Source of the DNA: a virus
IMG/VR virus record: IMGVR_UViG_3300030419_004779
Location: 5,693 to 31,447 of that record
Strand: one strand, 5' to 3'
Length of the DNA: 25,755 nucleotides
Shown here: piece after piece, positions 25,137-25,755 of the stretch
How positions within the stretch are numbered: position 1 is the first letter of the stretch
How the letters are laid out: each line of letters starts with the position of its first letter
The notes under the pieces: generated by a model
The model's database searches: none
Told to the model about the DNA's origin: nothing
Seen by the model: only the letters and a program-made list of their open reading frames with translations
Made by a program: the position numbers and the translations under genes

Positions 25137-25684
25137 TGTCACATCAACCAGTAGGAGCAGGTGTATCCTTTGCTGTTGCTACAGCGTCAGCAAGATCAGG
25201 TATTATAACTCACTATACTGATACTGTTAGAGTTCATGCTGTAACAGGAAATGCTCATGTTGCAGTTGGAGCAGATCCAGGAGCAGATAATACATCTTAT
25301 TATGTTCCAGCAGGAGGAACTGCAACATTAAACATAGGCAGACCAAAATCACAATTAGTTGTTGGTGTAACAACTGGTACTACAACAATTGTTGATTTAC
25401 CAGATGGATCTGGATGTCCATTTGAAGTTGGGGATAAAGTTCAATTAACAGGAATTTCTCCAGCTGGTATTAATGGTGGTAGTAGTGGAATTGCATTAAC
25501 TGTTACTAGTATTAGTGATGGTACAGTTAGGACTAATCCCAGACTTATTCTTGCTCATAATACTGCAGCTCAAGGTGCAGTCACTGATGGGGAAGGTGAA
25601 TTAAGAGATATGATTCAAGTAGCAGCAAAAGGACCTGGTGGAACTTTATATGTTCAACAAGTACAGATTACAGGAGACGCATAA
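25136..25684 (+). CDS. Unrecognised 182-aa protein in the head-core operon
   Basis: It starts MSHQPVGAGVSFAVATASAR and is rich in Gly, Ala, Val and Thr with almost no long helices apparent, suggesting an all-beta fold. Residues about 30-65 (VRVHAVTGNAHVAVG, SYYVPAGGTATLNIG) resemble a short beta motif seen in assorted phage virion proteins. Residues about 80-130 contain a second beta region (CPFEVGDKVQLTGISPAG). It sits between gp67 and gp21, where T4 has gp68, but it does not look like the charged helical gp68. It is joined by TAATG overlaps to both neighbours, so it is likely produced with the prohead genes. A capsid decoration or head-assembly protein is plausible by context; I do not recognise the family. 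Confidence 0.82.
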   Translation: MSHQPVGAGVSFAVATASARSGIITHYTDTVRVHAVTGNAHVAVGADPGADNTSYYVPAGGTATLNIGRPKSQLVVGVTTGTTTIVDLPDGSGCPFEVGDKVQLTGISPAGINGGSSGIALTVTSISDGTVRTNPRLILAHNTAAQGAVTDGEGELRDMIQVAAKGPGGTLYVQQVQITGDA

Positions 25685-25755
25685 TGAAACTCATTACGGA
25701 AGAAATTTCAAGCGTTAAATTTATCACCGAAGGAAAAGGTGCTAAAAAGAAAATG
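25684..25755 (+). CDS. 21: Prohead protease gp21 (N-terminal fragment, runs off window)
   Basis: Only 24 codons are visible (MKLITEEISSVKFITEGKGA and a basic end). The start overlaps the preceding stop as TAATG. The MKLIxEE start and the position after portal gp20 and gp67 match prohead core protease gp21 of T4-like marine phages. This serine-type maturation protease cleaves scaffold and capsid proteins. The catalytic part lies beyond the window, so the call rests on synteny and the first residues. Confidence 0.75.
   Translation, partial: MKLITEEISSVKFITEGKGAKKKM

Noticed and set aside
25015-25221. Plus-strand 68-aa frame overlapping the gp67-like and 182-aa genes
   Set aside because: It is out of frame with both neighbours, leucine-rich low-quality sequence, and the coupled TAATG gene chain explains the region.
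1-25755. tRNA genes, homing endonucleases, host-derived metabolic genes, integrase, insertion sequences or CRISPR
   Set aside because: All bases apart from short gaps (at most about 60 bases) are explained by structural and packaging genes; no cloverleaf, catalytic motif or repeat-spacer pattern was seen.

Overview
This window is a contiguous, entirely plus-strand block of late virion genes from an AT-rich T4-like myovirus. The organism is best read as a marine tailed phage of the cyanophage/pelagiphage type. The T4 order gp8 - (baseplate/fibre block) - gp13 - gp14 - gp15 - gp16 - gp17 - gp18 - gp19 - gp20 - gp67 - gp21 is intact. The baseplate proteins are strongly enlarged, with low-complexity beta-rich repeats, and T4-style gp9-gp12 are not recognisable; both are typical of T4-like phages of marine picocyanobacteria and SAR11. 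The host cannot be fixed from this window: no photosynthesis or other host-derived metabolic gene is present. I see no tRNA, integrase, transposase, CRISPR array or reverse-strand gene.

Layout. Bases 1-4673 hold the 3' part of a very large tail/baseplate protein in the gp7 position, with tandem Cys/His/YPR repeat modules. Bases 4718-6274 encode baseplate wedge gp8. Bases 6281-13810 encode a 2509-residue DUF4815-like baseplate protein. Bases 13807-15206 hold three accessory genes: a 70-aa coiled-coil protein, a 113-aa beta domain and a 274-aa repeat fibre-like protein. Bases 15206-18299 encode neck gp13, neck gp14 and tail terminator gp15. Bases 18306-20394 encode the terminase pair gp16 and gp17. 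Bases 20452-23260 encode sheath gp18 and tube gp19. Bases 23304-24941 encode portal gp20. Bases 24969-25755 start the prohead core operon: a 55-aa gp67-like protein, an unrecognised 182-aa protein and the first 24 codons of prohead protease gp21.

Regulation. Four exact copies of the T4-type late promoter TATAAATA lie in or at gene borders: before gp8, before the 113-aa gene, before gp18 and over the gp20 stop codon. They divide the window into likely late transcription units: gp8 onward; small structural genes through gp17; gp18-gp19 onward; and gp67-gp21. Within units, genes are chained by TAATG or ATGA stop/start overlaps, indicating translational coupling.

How the genes work together. The head is nucleated on portal gp20 with core proteins such as gp67 and matured by protease gp21. 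Terminase gp16/gp17 pumps DNA through the portal. gp13/gp14 close the head and join it to the tail ended by gp15, which is built from tube gp19 and sheath gp18 on a baseplate made with gp8 and the giant repeat proteins. The most unusual features are beta-repeat modules shared between otherwise unrelated neck and baseplate proteins, short GC/C-ending codon islands (the sharpest over the gp17 Walker B motif), a strong hairpin in the 5' end of gp20, an inverted repeat embedded in the gp18 late promoter, and an unknown 182-aa gene inserted in the head-core operon.
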